Source: Bacteroidota bacterium
Lineage (GTDB): Bacteria > Bacteroidota > Bacteroidia > Bacteroidales > UBA10428
Assembly (NCBI GenBank): GCA_024640925.1
Contig: JAHEEB010000341.1
Span: 1 to 5,698 of the forward strand
Direction of reading: 5' to 3'
Length of the DNA stretch: 5,698 bases
Shown here: piece after piece, positions 1 through 5,636 of the stretch
Position numbering within the stretch: the stretch's first letter is position 1
Layout: every line of letters begins with the position of its first letter
Notes under the pieces: generated by a model
What the model was told of the DNA's origin: nothing
The model's database searches: none
The model's input: only the letters and a program-made list of their open reading frames with translations
Translations under genes and position numbers: made by a program

Positions 1-388
1 ATATACCGGGTCTTACCCAATTACGAAGGCCTCCCGATTCACAAATAAAGAAATCATCGGGATTGCTAATTTTCAGTATTTTTTGAAATGCTATACCTAG
101 CTGATCGTCTCCGGCCATTATAAAATATGATTTTTTTGCCCCCGCAGCCAGCATTCTTGAGCTATCCTTGGGTATATTCATATTTAATTCCTCCACAATA
201 CAAAGGTCCTTCTCTTTTAAAACAATGTTGCCCTGGATATTTTCATAAAAATGTGGAGTAATTTTAATGGCAATAATACAATGTAATTGACTGAATTTAT
301 GAATTAAATTGCAGGCAAGTGTCGTTTTTCCGGAATTCCGTGAAGTTCCTGCAATGAGTAATAACCTTGAATTGATAAGCGTTTCCAT
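1..388 (-). CDS. MobB-like P-loop NTPase, N-terminal part (runs off left edge)
   Basis: I read an uninterrupted frame from an ATG at 388 down to the left edge (129 residues, no stop). Residues 14-23 read GTSRNSGKTT, a Walker A loop with the spacing seen in the BioD/CobQ/MobB (SIMIBI) group. Three further points resemble MobB, the GTP-binding adaptor of molybdopterin-guanine dinucleotide synthesis: IKITPH (41-46) where MobB has a K-H/T-H stretch, KDSSRMLAAGA (74-84) matching the MobB KDS-x-R-x3-AGA motif, and CESGGLR (116-122) in the place of the acidic VEG motif. The protein is probably cytoplasmic. The start is chosen because an in-frame TAA lies at 409-407 and no other ATG fits between; the ribosome site is weak, as is common in Bacteroidota. 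A role in molybdenum-cofactor handling is inferred; another small-molecule P-loop enzyme is possible. The C-terminus is not visible. Confidence 0.8.
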   Translation of the reverse strand, partial: METLINSRLLLIAGTSRNSGKTTLACNLIHKFSQLHCIIAIKITPHFYENIQGNIVLKEKDLCIVEELNMNIPKDSSRMLAAGAKKSYFIMAGDDQLGIAFQKILKISNPDDFFICESGGLRNWVRPGI

Positions 389-428
389 TAATATAGAATT
401 AGCTTTTTACCGGCAACCAGCTAAGTTG

Positions 429-528
429 CTAAAAAATGTATTTCAGAATCGGAAAATGGAGTTTAAAACTGCCAGTAACCAATCCGACAATACCAACCAG
501 ACAAGAAATAAATAATCCATGCTTTCAT
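429..528 (-). pseudogene. Possible frameshifted small membrane-peptide gene
   Basis: On the minus strand an ATG at 528 opens MKAWIIYFL, then continues as a poorly protein-like 21-codon frame. Skipping one base after the ninth codon joins it to a frame reading LVGIVGLVTGSFKLHFPI and ending at a TAG at 431-429. The composite would be a hydrophobic peptide of about 32 residues with one membrane segment. A separate 25-codon hydrophobic frame (start 520, stop 443) overlaps. The piece lies directly upstream of the MobB-like gene on the same strand and downstream of a candidate promoter, so it may be the remnant of a leader gene of that transcript. I recognise no family, and T-rich DNA easily yields hydrophobic frames, so this is a weak call. 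Confidence 0.2.
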
Positions 529-609
529 TTTTATTTCTCTGGTCCAATAAAAAGAATGATACAGCTTACATACAATAAGCCAGGCCTACCTTAAACTGTA
601 TCTCCTTTC

Positions 610-642
610 CAAATTTAGGAAATCATCCTACGGGAGGTAAAA
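610..642 (-). promoter_or_regulatory. Candidate Bacteroidota-type promoter for the MobB-like transcript
   Basis: Read on the minus strand, 617-610 is TAAATTTG, a perfect match to the Bacteroidota -7 consensus TAnnTTTG. A TTTTA stretch at 642-638, with 20 bp between it and the -7 box, could serve as a degenerate -33 element (consensus TTTG). Transcription would start near 604 and leave a leader of about 215 nt before the MobB-like ATG, covering the possible small peptide gene. The assignment rests on motif match and spacing only. Confidence 0.35.
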
Positions 643-808
643 TCGTTTCCAATTATACCCGTCGGTTATCTTTTCGTGTGTTAACCATTTAGAAAAGAAA
701 ACTCGGAGAAAGCAAAAGCAAATTAATTAAAATAAAGCAAAATCGAATAATTACTAATTAGAAATTTTAAGTGTACGTTTAAAATCAGCTTACAATGGAA
801 TAACTTTT

Positions 809-862
809 TACACTTGTTGTTCAGAACCGACACTTATAAAGTATTTCCATACACATGTTGTT
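809..862. repeat. Direct repeat pair upstream of the VIT-vWA gene, possible operator
   Basis: TACACTTGTTGTT (809-821) and TACACATGTTGTT (850-862) match at 12 of 13 positions and start 41 bp apart, close to four helical turns. The second copy ends 10 bp before the putative -7 box. Such same-face repeats can bind a regulator or a dimeric activator, but no regulator gene is in view. Confidence 0.45.
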
Positions 863-871
863 TTACACCGG

Positions 872-879
872 TATTTTTG
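872..879 (+). promoter_or_regulatory. Putative -7 box of the VIT-vWA gene
   Basis: TATTTTTG fits the Bacteroidota -7 consensus TAnnTTTG and lies 35 bp before the ATG at 915, giving a leader of roughly 28 nt. No clear TTTG -33 element is found at the usual spacing (the bases around 848-852 are not a match), so the promoter may depend on an activator, perhaps at the direct repeat just upstream. Confidence 0.4.
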
Positions 880-901
880 ATTCATAATTAAAAATAAAAA
901 C

Positions 902-907
902 GGAGGA
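902..907 (+). promoter_or_regulatory. Shine-Dalgarno of the VIT-vWA gene
   Basis: GGAGGA lies 7 nt before the ATG at 915. It is a strong match to the anti-Shine-Dalgarno, fixes the start, and stands out in a window where other genes (MobB-like, 3243 gene) have none. Confidence 0.75.
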
Positions 908-914
908 AATCATC

Positions 915-3161
915 ATGAAAACAGAAATCGTTCAGTTCAGTAAAAAAGGCTTTTTTTTAAAACTCGGTCTCATTCCCATCCTATTCTTTTTTGCTGAATT
1001 AATCTCTTTTTCGCAGGAAGAAGATAAAACACTATCACCTTACTTTATGGTATTAAGTGAAAACCCGGAAGTTGATCAGTTACCGCTAAAAAGCACAAAT
1101 GCACAGGTTAATATAGTAGGAGTGATTGCGGATGTAACTATTAACCAGGTTTATAAAAACGATGGAAAAAATGCTCTGGAAACGATTTATACTTTTCCGG
1201 CATCGTCTAATGCAGCTGTTTATGCCATGGAAATGATAATTGGTGATAGAAAAATAGTAGCTAAAATTGAAGAAAAGGAGAAGGCGAGGACAGATTATGA
1301 ACAGGCAAAGGCAGAAGGAAAAAGAACCTCTTTACTTGAACAGGAAAGACCAAATGTTTTTCAGATGAATGTAGCCAATATCATGCCTGGCGACGAAATT
1401 ACCGTAACACTGAAATATACCGAGCTGTTAGTTCCCGAAGGTGGCAAATACCAATTTGTATATCCAACAGTTGTTGGTCCTCGTTATTCAAACCAAAATA
1501 CTTCAGAAGCACCTGGCACGGACCAGTTTGTAAGCACCCCTTACCTGACAGAAGATACTGCACCCACTTATGATTTCTCTATAGAAGTGAATCTTCAGGC
1601 CGGAATGCCTATTCAGAGTGTTACTTGTGCAACGCATAAAACAACTATTTCATATCAACAAACCAGCAATGCAGTTATTAAGCTTGATCCGACCGAAAAC
1701 AAAGGAGGAAATCGCGATTTTGTTTTAAATTATCAGCTGGCTGGCGATAAAATCGAATCGGGACTTTTGCTCTATCAACATGCCGACGAAAACTTTTTCT
1801 TATTAATGGTTCAGCCGCCTAAACGGGTTGTAAAAGAAGAAATTCCACCCCGCGAATATATTTTCATTGTCGATGTTTCTGGTTCAATGGCAGGTTTTCC
1901 TCTTAATGTGTCAAAAACACTTCTTCGCAACCTGGTTGTAAACCTGAAACCTACCGATATGTTCAATGTGCTTGTATTTGCGGGTTCCTCAGGTTGGTTA
2001 TCCGACAATTCTCTTCCTGCTAGAGAAGAAAATATCAACAGGGCTATCAGCTTTATTGATAATCAGCAAGGCGGAGGAGGCACAGAACTATTGTCTGCAT
2101 TACAGAAAGCAATGAGCTTTCCGAGGCAAAGCGAATCGCTGTCACGTTCCTTCATTATTGCAACTGACGGATATGTTGATTTTGAGAAAGAAGCTTTTGA
2201 CATTATCCATAAAAACTGTGATCAGGCTAATACCTTTGCTTTTGGAATTGGTTCCAGTGTAAACCGCTTTCTCATTGAAGGTATGGCAAATGCAGGAATG
2301 AGCGAGCCCTTCATCATATTAAATGAATCAAACGCCGATGCTGAAGCAGAAAGATTCAGACAATATGTAAACAGTCCTGTTCTTACACAAATTAAAAAAG
2401 AGTTTAAAGGTTTCGATGCTTACGATGTTGAACCTTTATCTATACCAGATGTACTGGCCGAAAGACCTGTTATAATCTATGGCAAATACAGAGGAGAAGC
2501 TAAAGGTACCATTACTGTAAAAGGAATTTCAGGCAATGGCACCTATAAGAAAACTTTTAATGTGGGGGAAGTAGAACCAGACAATAAAAATCTGGCTATT
2601 CGTTACTTATGGGCCAGGAAAAAAGTCCAGCTACTCGATGATTATAATAATCTTTCGTACGATGGAGAAATCGTTAAAGAGGTTACCGACCTGGGAATAA
2701 AATATAACCTGATGACTGCCTATACTTCTTTTATTGCCATAGAAGAAAAAATTGTAAATGAAGGCAGCATTACATCGGTTAAACAGGTACTGCCTTTACC
2801 CGAAGGTGTTCCAAATTCAGCAGTTGGCTTTGATATGGAAGCAGACGAGGAAGATTTTGAATTCACTTTATACAAAGAAATTGTTGTATCCAATGAACTC
2901 TCACCGGATAGTAAAAAAGAAGCTTTACTGGATATCGAGAGCACTTTCTATTCAGCTTTTGGCCAATGTATAACTTTAATCGATCCAACGCTGGAATCAA
3001 TCATTGTAACAGTTGATGCAAGTGGTAAAGTTATCGATGTAAAAGTAAAGGGTAAAAACCTCAGTGATGAAATGGTTAGTTGTTTGACAGAAGCAGCAAT
3101 GCAATTAAATTTCAAGGCTCTCAATGTTAATCAGGAATGGAAATACGAAGTTAAGTTTTAA
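915..3161 (+). CDS. Secreted VIT and vWA domain protein with AgmX/TonB-C-like C-terminus
   Basis: A 748-residue exported protein. Residues 1-33 form a signal peptide (basic start, hydrophobic 13-31, likely cleavage S-F-S|Q); there is no lipobox cysteine. Residues about 42-172 form a VIT domain, as in inter-alpha-trypsin inhibitor heavy chains, with the typical TYxFPASSNAAVYAM-like strand, the EEKEKARTDYEQAKAEGK helix (119-136) and the PGDEITVTLKY strand (158-168). Residues about 314-490 are a von Willebrand A domain with an intact metal site: DVSGS (D320, S322, S324), T390 in a GGGGTE loop, and D418 in TDG. A linker follows, then residues about 675-748 resemble the AgmX/PglI (TonB-C-like) module: a cysteine at 685, a VTVDASGKVIDVKVKG strand pair and a second cysteine at 723 before LNF. 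Ligand binding or an adhesive role in the envelope is inferred from the vWA family. No LPXTG or membrane anchor is seen at the C-terminus. The start is supported by a Shine-Dalgarno at 902-907. No frame damage is seen. Confidence 0.93.
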   Translation: MKTEIVQFSKKGFFLKLGLIPILFFFAELISFSQEEDKTLSPYFMVLSENPEVDQLPLKSTNAQVNIVGVIADVTINQVYKNDGKNALETIYTFPASSNAAVYAMEMIIGDRKIVAKIEEKEKARTDYEQAKAEGKRTSLLEQERPNVFQMNVANIMPGDEITVTLKYTELLVPEGGKYQFVYPTVVGPRYSNQNTSEAPGTDQFVSTPYLTEDTAPTYDFSIEVNLQAGMPIQSVTCATHKTTISYQQTSNAVIKLDPTENKGGNRDFVLNYQLAGDKIESGLLLYQHADENFFLLMVQPPKRVVKEEIPPREYIFIVDVSGSMAGFPLNVSKTLLRNLVVNLKPTDMFNVLVFAGSSGWLSDNSLPAREENINRAISFIDNQQGGGGTELLSALQKAMSFPRQSESLSRSFIIATDGYVDFEKEAFDIIHKNCDQANTFAFGIGSSVNRFLIEGMANAGMSEPFIILNESNADAEAERFRQYVNSPVLTQIKKEFKGFDAYDVEPLSIPDVLAERPVIIYGKYRGEAKGTITVKGISGNGTYKKTFNVGEVEPDNKNLAIRYLWARKKVQLLDDYNNLSYDGEIVKEVTDLGIKYNLMTAYTSFIAIEEKIVNEGSITSVKQVLPLPEGVPNSAVGFDMEADEEDFEFTLYKEIVVSNELSPDSKKEALLDIESTFYSAFGQCITLIDPTLESIIVTVDASGKVIDVKVKGKNLSDEMVSCLTEAAMQLNFKALNVNQEWKYEVKF

Positions 3162-3174
3162 TAGCATTCCTGTG

Positions 3175-3216
3175 TGAGTGGAACTTGTCGCTAATGATGA
3201 GTTTCACTCATTTTTA
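3175..3216 (+). terminator. Rho-independent-type terminator after the VIT-vWA gene
   Basis: TGAGTGGAACT (3175-3185) pairs with AGTTTCACTCA (3200-3210) over 11 bp with one G-U wobble and a 14-nt loop, and is followed at once by five T residues (3211-3215). It begins 13 bp after the stop codon at 3161. The T-tract is only on the plus-strand side, so it acts for the upstream gene. It suggests that the gene at 3243 is not simply co-transcribed, or is reached only by read-through. Confidence 0.75.
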
Positions 3217-3242
3217 AAAGGTTTTATATAAAAAGATTAACC

Positions 3243-4373
3243 ATGAACCCAATGTATATTCATTCTTATAAAGTCCGCATACGAATTCTCTTAACCATTT
3301 TAATTCTTTTGATAGTTACATGGTTATTCCATGTATCTGCTCAGAGTAGTCCATTTATTGGTATGCAAAGGCCGAGCATCACATTTATTCTGGGAGAAGA
3401 TGAAGATGCGGGTAATCCCTATTACAGCCTGGCCACATCATACTATCAGAATAACCCCGAAGGTTGCACGAATTATTTAGTTTGCGATTGCCGATCTCTT
3501 TCAGATGTCAGAGATTATCTGGCAAACAACTACAGTGATGATGGGCAACCGTGGGGTTTAATCAATCTTGTATCGCATGGCAATCAATGGCTGGGATTAA
3601 GTGTTAAAGTAACTCCTCAATCTAAACGTGCTACCTGCGACCGGATTTTGGAGAACATACGAAATGGAAAATTAAAAGAACTGCCCGACAGTCTTATTGA
3701 TTCCAAAACGGAAATTTTTCTTCACGGGTGCGGAGTAGGAAATAATCCGGGACTAGTGGATGCTGTCGGAGAAGCATTTGGAGGAAGTACCAATAAACCA
3801 AAAGTAAGAGCTTCAAAGTTATTCGAGTATTATTCACTGGATGATGGAGCAGCAAAGGAAATCAGGAGATATTTTGCACACACATGGAGTATCTGTTATA
3901 AGATGGGAGAGAACCTTGAAAAAGATACGCTTTGTGACCTGCTCGGGGAGAAGTACCCCACCTCGGAAATAGATTGGATAAACGCATTAAATCGTGAATT
4001 GCCCAGATGGTCAGGCGATATTTATTATTACACCTTTGAAGTGCCGGTAAAATTTACCATAAAGCAATGCGATATAAACGCAATGCCTAATGTGAATGAT
4101 GAAGACAGCCTGATGGTGTGGGTAAAAAATCAAAAAGAAATTACCGGATTGCTCGAAAAAATTGAAATTCCGGCAGAAAAATTCAAGTGGTCTGTTACTA
4201 CTGTTTATGCAAATGAAGGAAAGGGGAAGAAATCGCCAGCCCTGTGGATAAAGGGATATTGTACAGTGATGTGTATAATAGAACCTCTGGTAGGAGGAGA
4301 TCGGAATGAGTGTGAGCGAAGAAAGCCATATGCACCGGAATTAGACGATCCGGAGTATTATTATGTGAATTAG
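3243..4373 (+). CDS. Secreted protein with clan CD cysteine-peptidase-like His/Cys motifs
   Basis: A 376-residue protein that I cannot place in a named family. Residues 1-34 look like a signal peptide: basic n-region (K10, R12, R14), hydrophobic 15-30, probable cleavage V-S-A|Q. ATG codons at 3243 and 3252 are both possible starts; no Shine-Dalgarno separates them. Residues 105-113 read GLINLVSHG and residues 157-166 read EIFLHGCGVG. A hydrophobic strand ending in His-Gly (H112), followed about 50 residues later by a hydrophobic strand ending in Gly-Cys-Gly (C163), is the signature layout of clan CD peptidases (caspase, gingipain, clostripain) and is also seen in related CHAT and DUF4347 domains. 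An active peptidase is inferred, not shown. The C-terminal third (about 255-376) has strand-like, Trp- and Cys-containing sequence of unknown type; the full protein has 11 cysteines. The gene follows the VIT-vWA gene by 81 bp on the same strand, with a terminator between. Confidence 0.85.
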   Translation: MNPMYIHSYKVRIRILLTILILLIVTWLFHVSAQSSPFIGMQRPSITFILGEDEDAGNPYYSLATSYYQNNPEGCTNYLVCDCRSLSDVRDYLANNYSDDGQPWGLINLVSHGNQWLGLSVKVTPQSKRATCDRILENIRNGKLKELPDSLIDSKTEIFLHGCGVGNNPGLVDAVGEAFGGSTNKPKVRASKLFEYYSLDDGAAKEIRRYFAHTWSICYKMGENLEKDTLCDLLGEKYPTSEIDWINALNRELPRWSGDIYYYTFEVPVKFTIKQCDINAMPNVNDEDSLMVWVKNQKEITGLLEKIEIPAEKFKWSVTTVYANEGKGKKSPALWIKGYCTVMCIIEPLVGGDRNECERRKPYAPELDDPEYYYVN

Positions 4374-4392
4374 GTTGTTCCTGATACCTGAT

Positions 4393-4449
4393 AAGGGAAA
4401 GAATTATTGAAAAGGGAAATTGATTGAGAAAGAGGGAAAATCATTTGCA
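4393..4449. repeat. Three imperfect 19-bp tandem repeats in the convergent spacer
   Basis: The purine-rich plus strand can be aligned as three consecutive 19-nt units starting at 4393, 4412 and 4431, each carrying (A)AGGGAAA near its start and an ATT/GATTGA-like A/T half. Units 1 and 2 are clearly alike; unit 3 is more divergent. They lie between the convergent 3243 gene and the dinB remnant. No strong terminator hairpin was found in this spacer (4374-4525). The repeat may be decayed sequence without function. Confidence 0.4.
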
Positions 4450-4525
4450 AAAATTAGACGATTAGGTTTAGTTAGCAATGATTGGTTCTGCTTTTTATAA
4501 TGTATTGGAATCCGGGATAAACGAT

Positions 4526-5095
4526 TCATTCATCCTGTACTCTGAAAACAAAAGGAATCTTCAGCTGGATAATCTCGCTAACCGGGGTATCCAGGTTGGA
4601 TATGGTTAAGCCGAGCAACCGGGCCCCTTTATCTTTGTTTTCAATATTTTCGGCGAGAAGCAACATATAGTTATGAATGTCTTCTCTGGTCAGATATTCT
4701 TCTGAACTTTTGCTCCGGGTAATCTGATCAAAATCTCTGAATTTTACCTTCAGGGTCAACGTTCTTCCTTTGCGGTTTTTCCGCTCAATCCGTTCAATAA
4801 GTTCTTTTTCTATGCGGTTAAGTGCCTCAACCCAGGCTTCTATCCCATACAAATCTTCTTCAAACGTATATTCAACACCTATTGATTTACGAATTCGCAA
4901 TGGATTCACTTTGCGGTCATCCTTGCCACGCACAATATCGTAAAAGAAACTTCCTGATTTTCCAAAATTTCTTGTAAGAGATTCGAGGTTGATTAAACAT
5001 TTAATTTCAGTTATAGATCTGATCAACGATCTTGTTCTTTTTTCTGTTATTCCTGATATATAATTATGAATGTTTTTTTCTTCTTTCTCTATCAA
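4526..5095 (-). pseudogene. dinB: DNA polymerase IV (DinB), C-terminal remnant
   Basis: This frame encodes the C-terminal part of a Y-family translesion polymerase. Residues 37-60 (NLESLTRNFGKSG then FFYDIVRGKDD) match the end of the thumb domain. RKSIGVEYTFEEDL (69-82), GRTLTLKVKFRDFDQITRS (110-128) and GARLLGLTISNL (157-168) match the DinB little finger. QLKIPF (177-182) is a good C-terminal beta-clamp-binding motif. A complete DinB is about 350-400 residues; here only about 189 remain, and the palm and fingers with the catalytic Asp/Glu residues are absent. The first 20-30 residues do not align well. The frame opens at a TTG at 5095 immediately after an in-frame TAA at 5098-5096, with no Shine-Dalgarno. 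Nothing upstream to 5258 resembles the missing half. I infer a 5' truncation, probably by a rearrangement at about 5000-5095; a polymerase activity is not possible from this piece. Confidence 0.88.
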
Positions 5096-5100
5096 TTATT

Positions 5101-5193
5101 CCAAGAGAATCTACATCTGATTCTTTTCGAGAAAGATACCAAATCATTCGAGAAATTTATGAAAACAGACTGGATCTGCATTCACAGAACTAA
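5101..5193 (+). other. Possible orphan C-terminal tail of a lost plus-strand gene
   Basis: On the plus strand, 5101-5193 reads as 30 codons plus TAA with protein-like character: a polar start, then SFRERYQIIREIYENRLDL (about 5122-5178) before a short polar end. The segment looks like an amphipathic helix and is open upstream into low-complexity T-rich sequence, with no start codon of its own worth proposing. It could be the end of a gene cut by the same event that truncated dinB, or chance. I recognise no family. Confidence 0.15.
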
Positions 5194-5258
5194 CTGTAAA
5201 GAATTAAGGAAGCTAAACCTTATTCTATCTATACTTTGTTCGTGTACATTACAATTCT

Positions 5259-5618
5259 TTACCAAATTTTCTCAAAACTCTTTTTCTCAACTTCTTTGTC
5301 TAAGTCAATGAAATAGGTTTTGTTTTTCTCCGACAGCATTAACGGGTCTTTTCTAAATAGTTTGGAAAGAAGTGATATTGGGAACAGAAAAAGGAAAAAC
5401 ACAATGATTAGTAAAATATTGGGAATTATGTAAGCCATTAATTTTGCTAATTTCATCCAACCCCATTCAATTTTCTTACTTAAAAAGGTAGAGATTATTC
5501 CGGTTATTCCAACAATGAGCGACACATAAACAGCCCATTGCCATAGAAACAACAAGTATAAGATTAAAAAGCCTATGGAAATAATCAGGATGGTTGATTT
5601 TGATGTATCTGATTTCAT
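5259..5618 (-). CDS. SxtJ-family small membrane protein
   Basis: A 119-residue integral membrane protein resembling the SxtJ family, named from the saxitoxin cluster but widespread in bacterial glycan and secondary-metabolite loci; its biochemical role is unknown. Hydrophobic segments lie at about 9-28, 29-46 and 58-85, with WGWMKLAKLMAYI (52-64) leading into the last one. The C-terminal tail LSKLFRKDPL...NKTYFIDLD...FEKIW (84-119) is cytoplasmic-looking and has the family's R-K-D-P-L and Y-F-I-D pattern. The ATG at 5618 has a strong GGGAGGG Shine-Dalgarno at 5632-5626. It lies 18 bp downstream of the DUF5989 stop codon, so the two are co-transcribed. In known loci this pair usually accompanies a carbamoyltransferase and SGNH-hydrolase or acyltransferase genes, which would lie to the right. 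Nothing obvious ends the operon except a weak hairpin at 5205-5222. Confidence 0.85.
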   Translation of the reverse strand: MKSDTSKSTILIISIGFLILYLLFLWQWAVYVSLIVGITGIISTFLSKKIEWGWMKLAKLMAYIIPNILLIIVFFLFLFPISLLSKLFRKDPLMLSEKNKTYFIDLDKEVEKKSFEKIW

Positions 5619-5625
5619 GTTTTTT

Positions 5626-5632
5626 CCCTCCC
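5626..5632 (-). promoter_or_regulatory. Shine-Dalgarno of the SxtJ-family gene
   Basis: GGGAGGG on the minus strand lies 7 nt before the ATG at 5618, inside the 18-bp gap after the DUF5989 stop codon. It decides the start and supports translation from a shared message. Confidence 0.7.
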
Positions 5633-5636
5633 TTGT

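Larger units (their letters stand above)
389..914. other. Divergent intergenic region between the MobB-like gene and the VIT-vWA gene
   Basis: This 526-bp stretch separates two divergently transcribed genes and contains no convincing full-length gene. The half nearest the MobB-like gene (429-528) holds short hydrophobic minus-strand reading frames that may be a decayed small membrane-protein gene. The middle (610-650) has a candidate minus-strand promoter overlapping a loose inverted repeat. The A/T-rich part (about 700-800) shows nothing recognisable. The end next to the VIT-vWA gene holds a near-perfect direct repeat (809-862), a Bacteroidota-type -7 box (872-879) and a Shine-Dalgarno (902-907). 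An open plus-strand frame of 68 codons at 309-515 overlaps the MobB-like gene antisense and is not considered real. Confidence 0.7.

Noticed and set aside
309..515. 68-codon plus-strand open frame
   Set aside because: Its first part is antisense to the MobB-like gene, whose Walker A and KDS-R-AGA motifs prove the minus strand; no ribosome site or recognisable protein.
443..520. 25-codon hydrophobic frame as KdpF-like subunit
   Set aside because: Size is similar but the KdpF sequence pattern and any kdpA/kdpB neighbour are missing.
1811..2038. 75-codon minus-strand open frame
   Set aside because: Lies entirely opposite the vWA domain, including its DVSGS motif; a shadow of real coding sequence.
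2720..2973. Open frames on both strands (minus 2720-2944, plus 2758-2973)
   Set aside because: Both overlap the intact VIT-vWA gene in other frames and have Ser- or Lys-rich composition without any family features.
4374..4525. Bidirectional terminator between the convergent genes
   Set aside because: Only 4-6 bp interrupted stems (for example AGCA/TGCT before TTTTT near 4475-4498) were found; none is convincing.
5205..5222. Hairpin TAAGG/CCTTA as terminator of the SxtJ operon
   Set aside because: Only 5 bp with an 8-nt loop and an interrupted T-tract on the minus strand; too weak to call.
5066..5311. 81-codon plus-strand open frame
   Set aside because: Overlaps the start of the dinB remnant and the 3' end of the SxtJ-like gene; Phe/Cys-rich composition typical of T-rich noncoding DNA.
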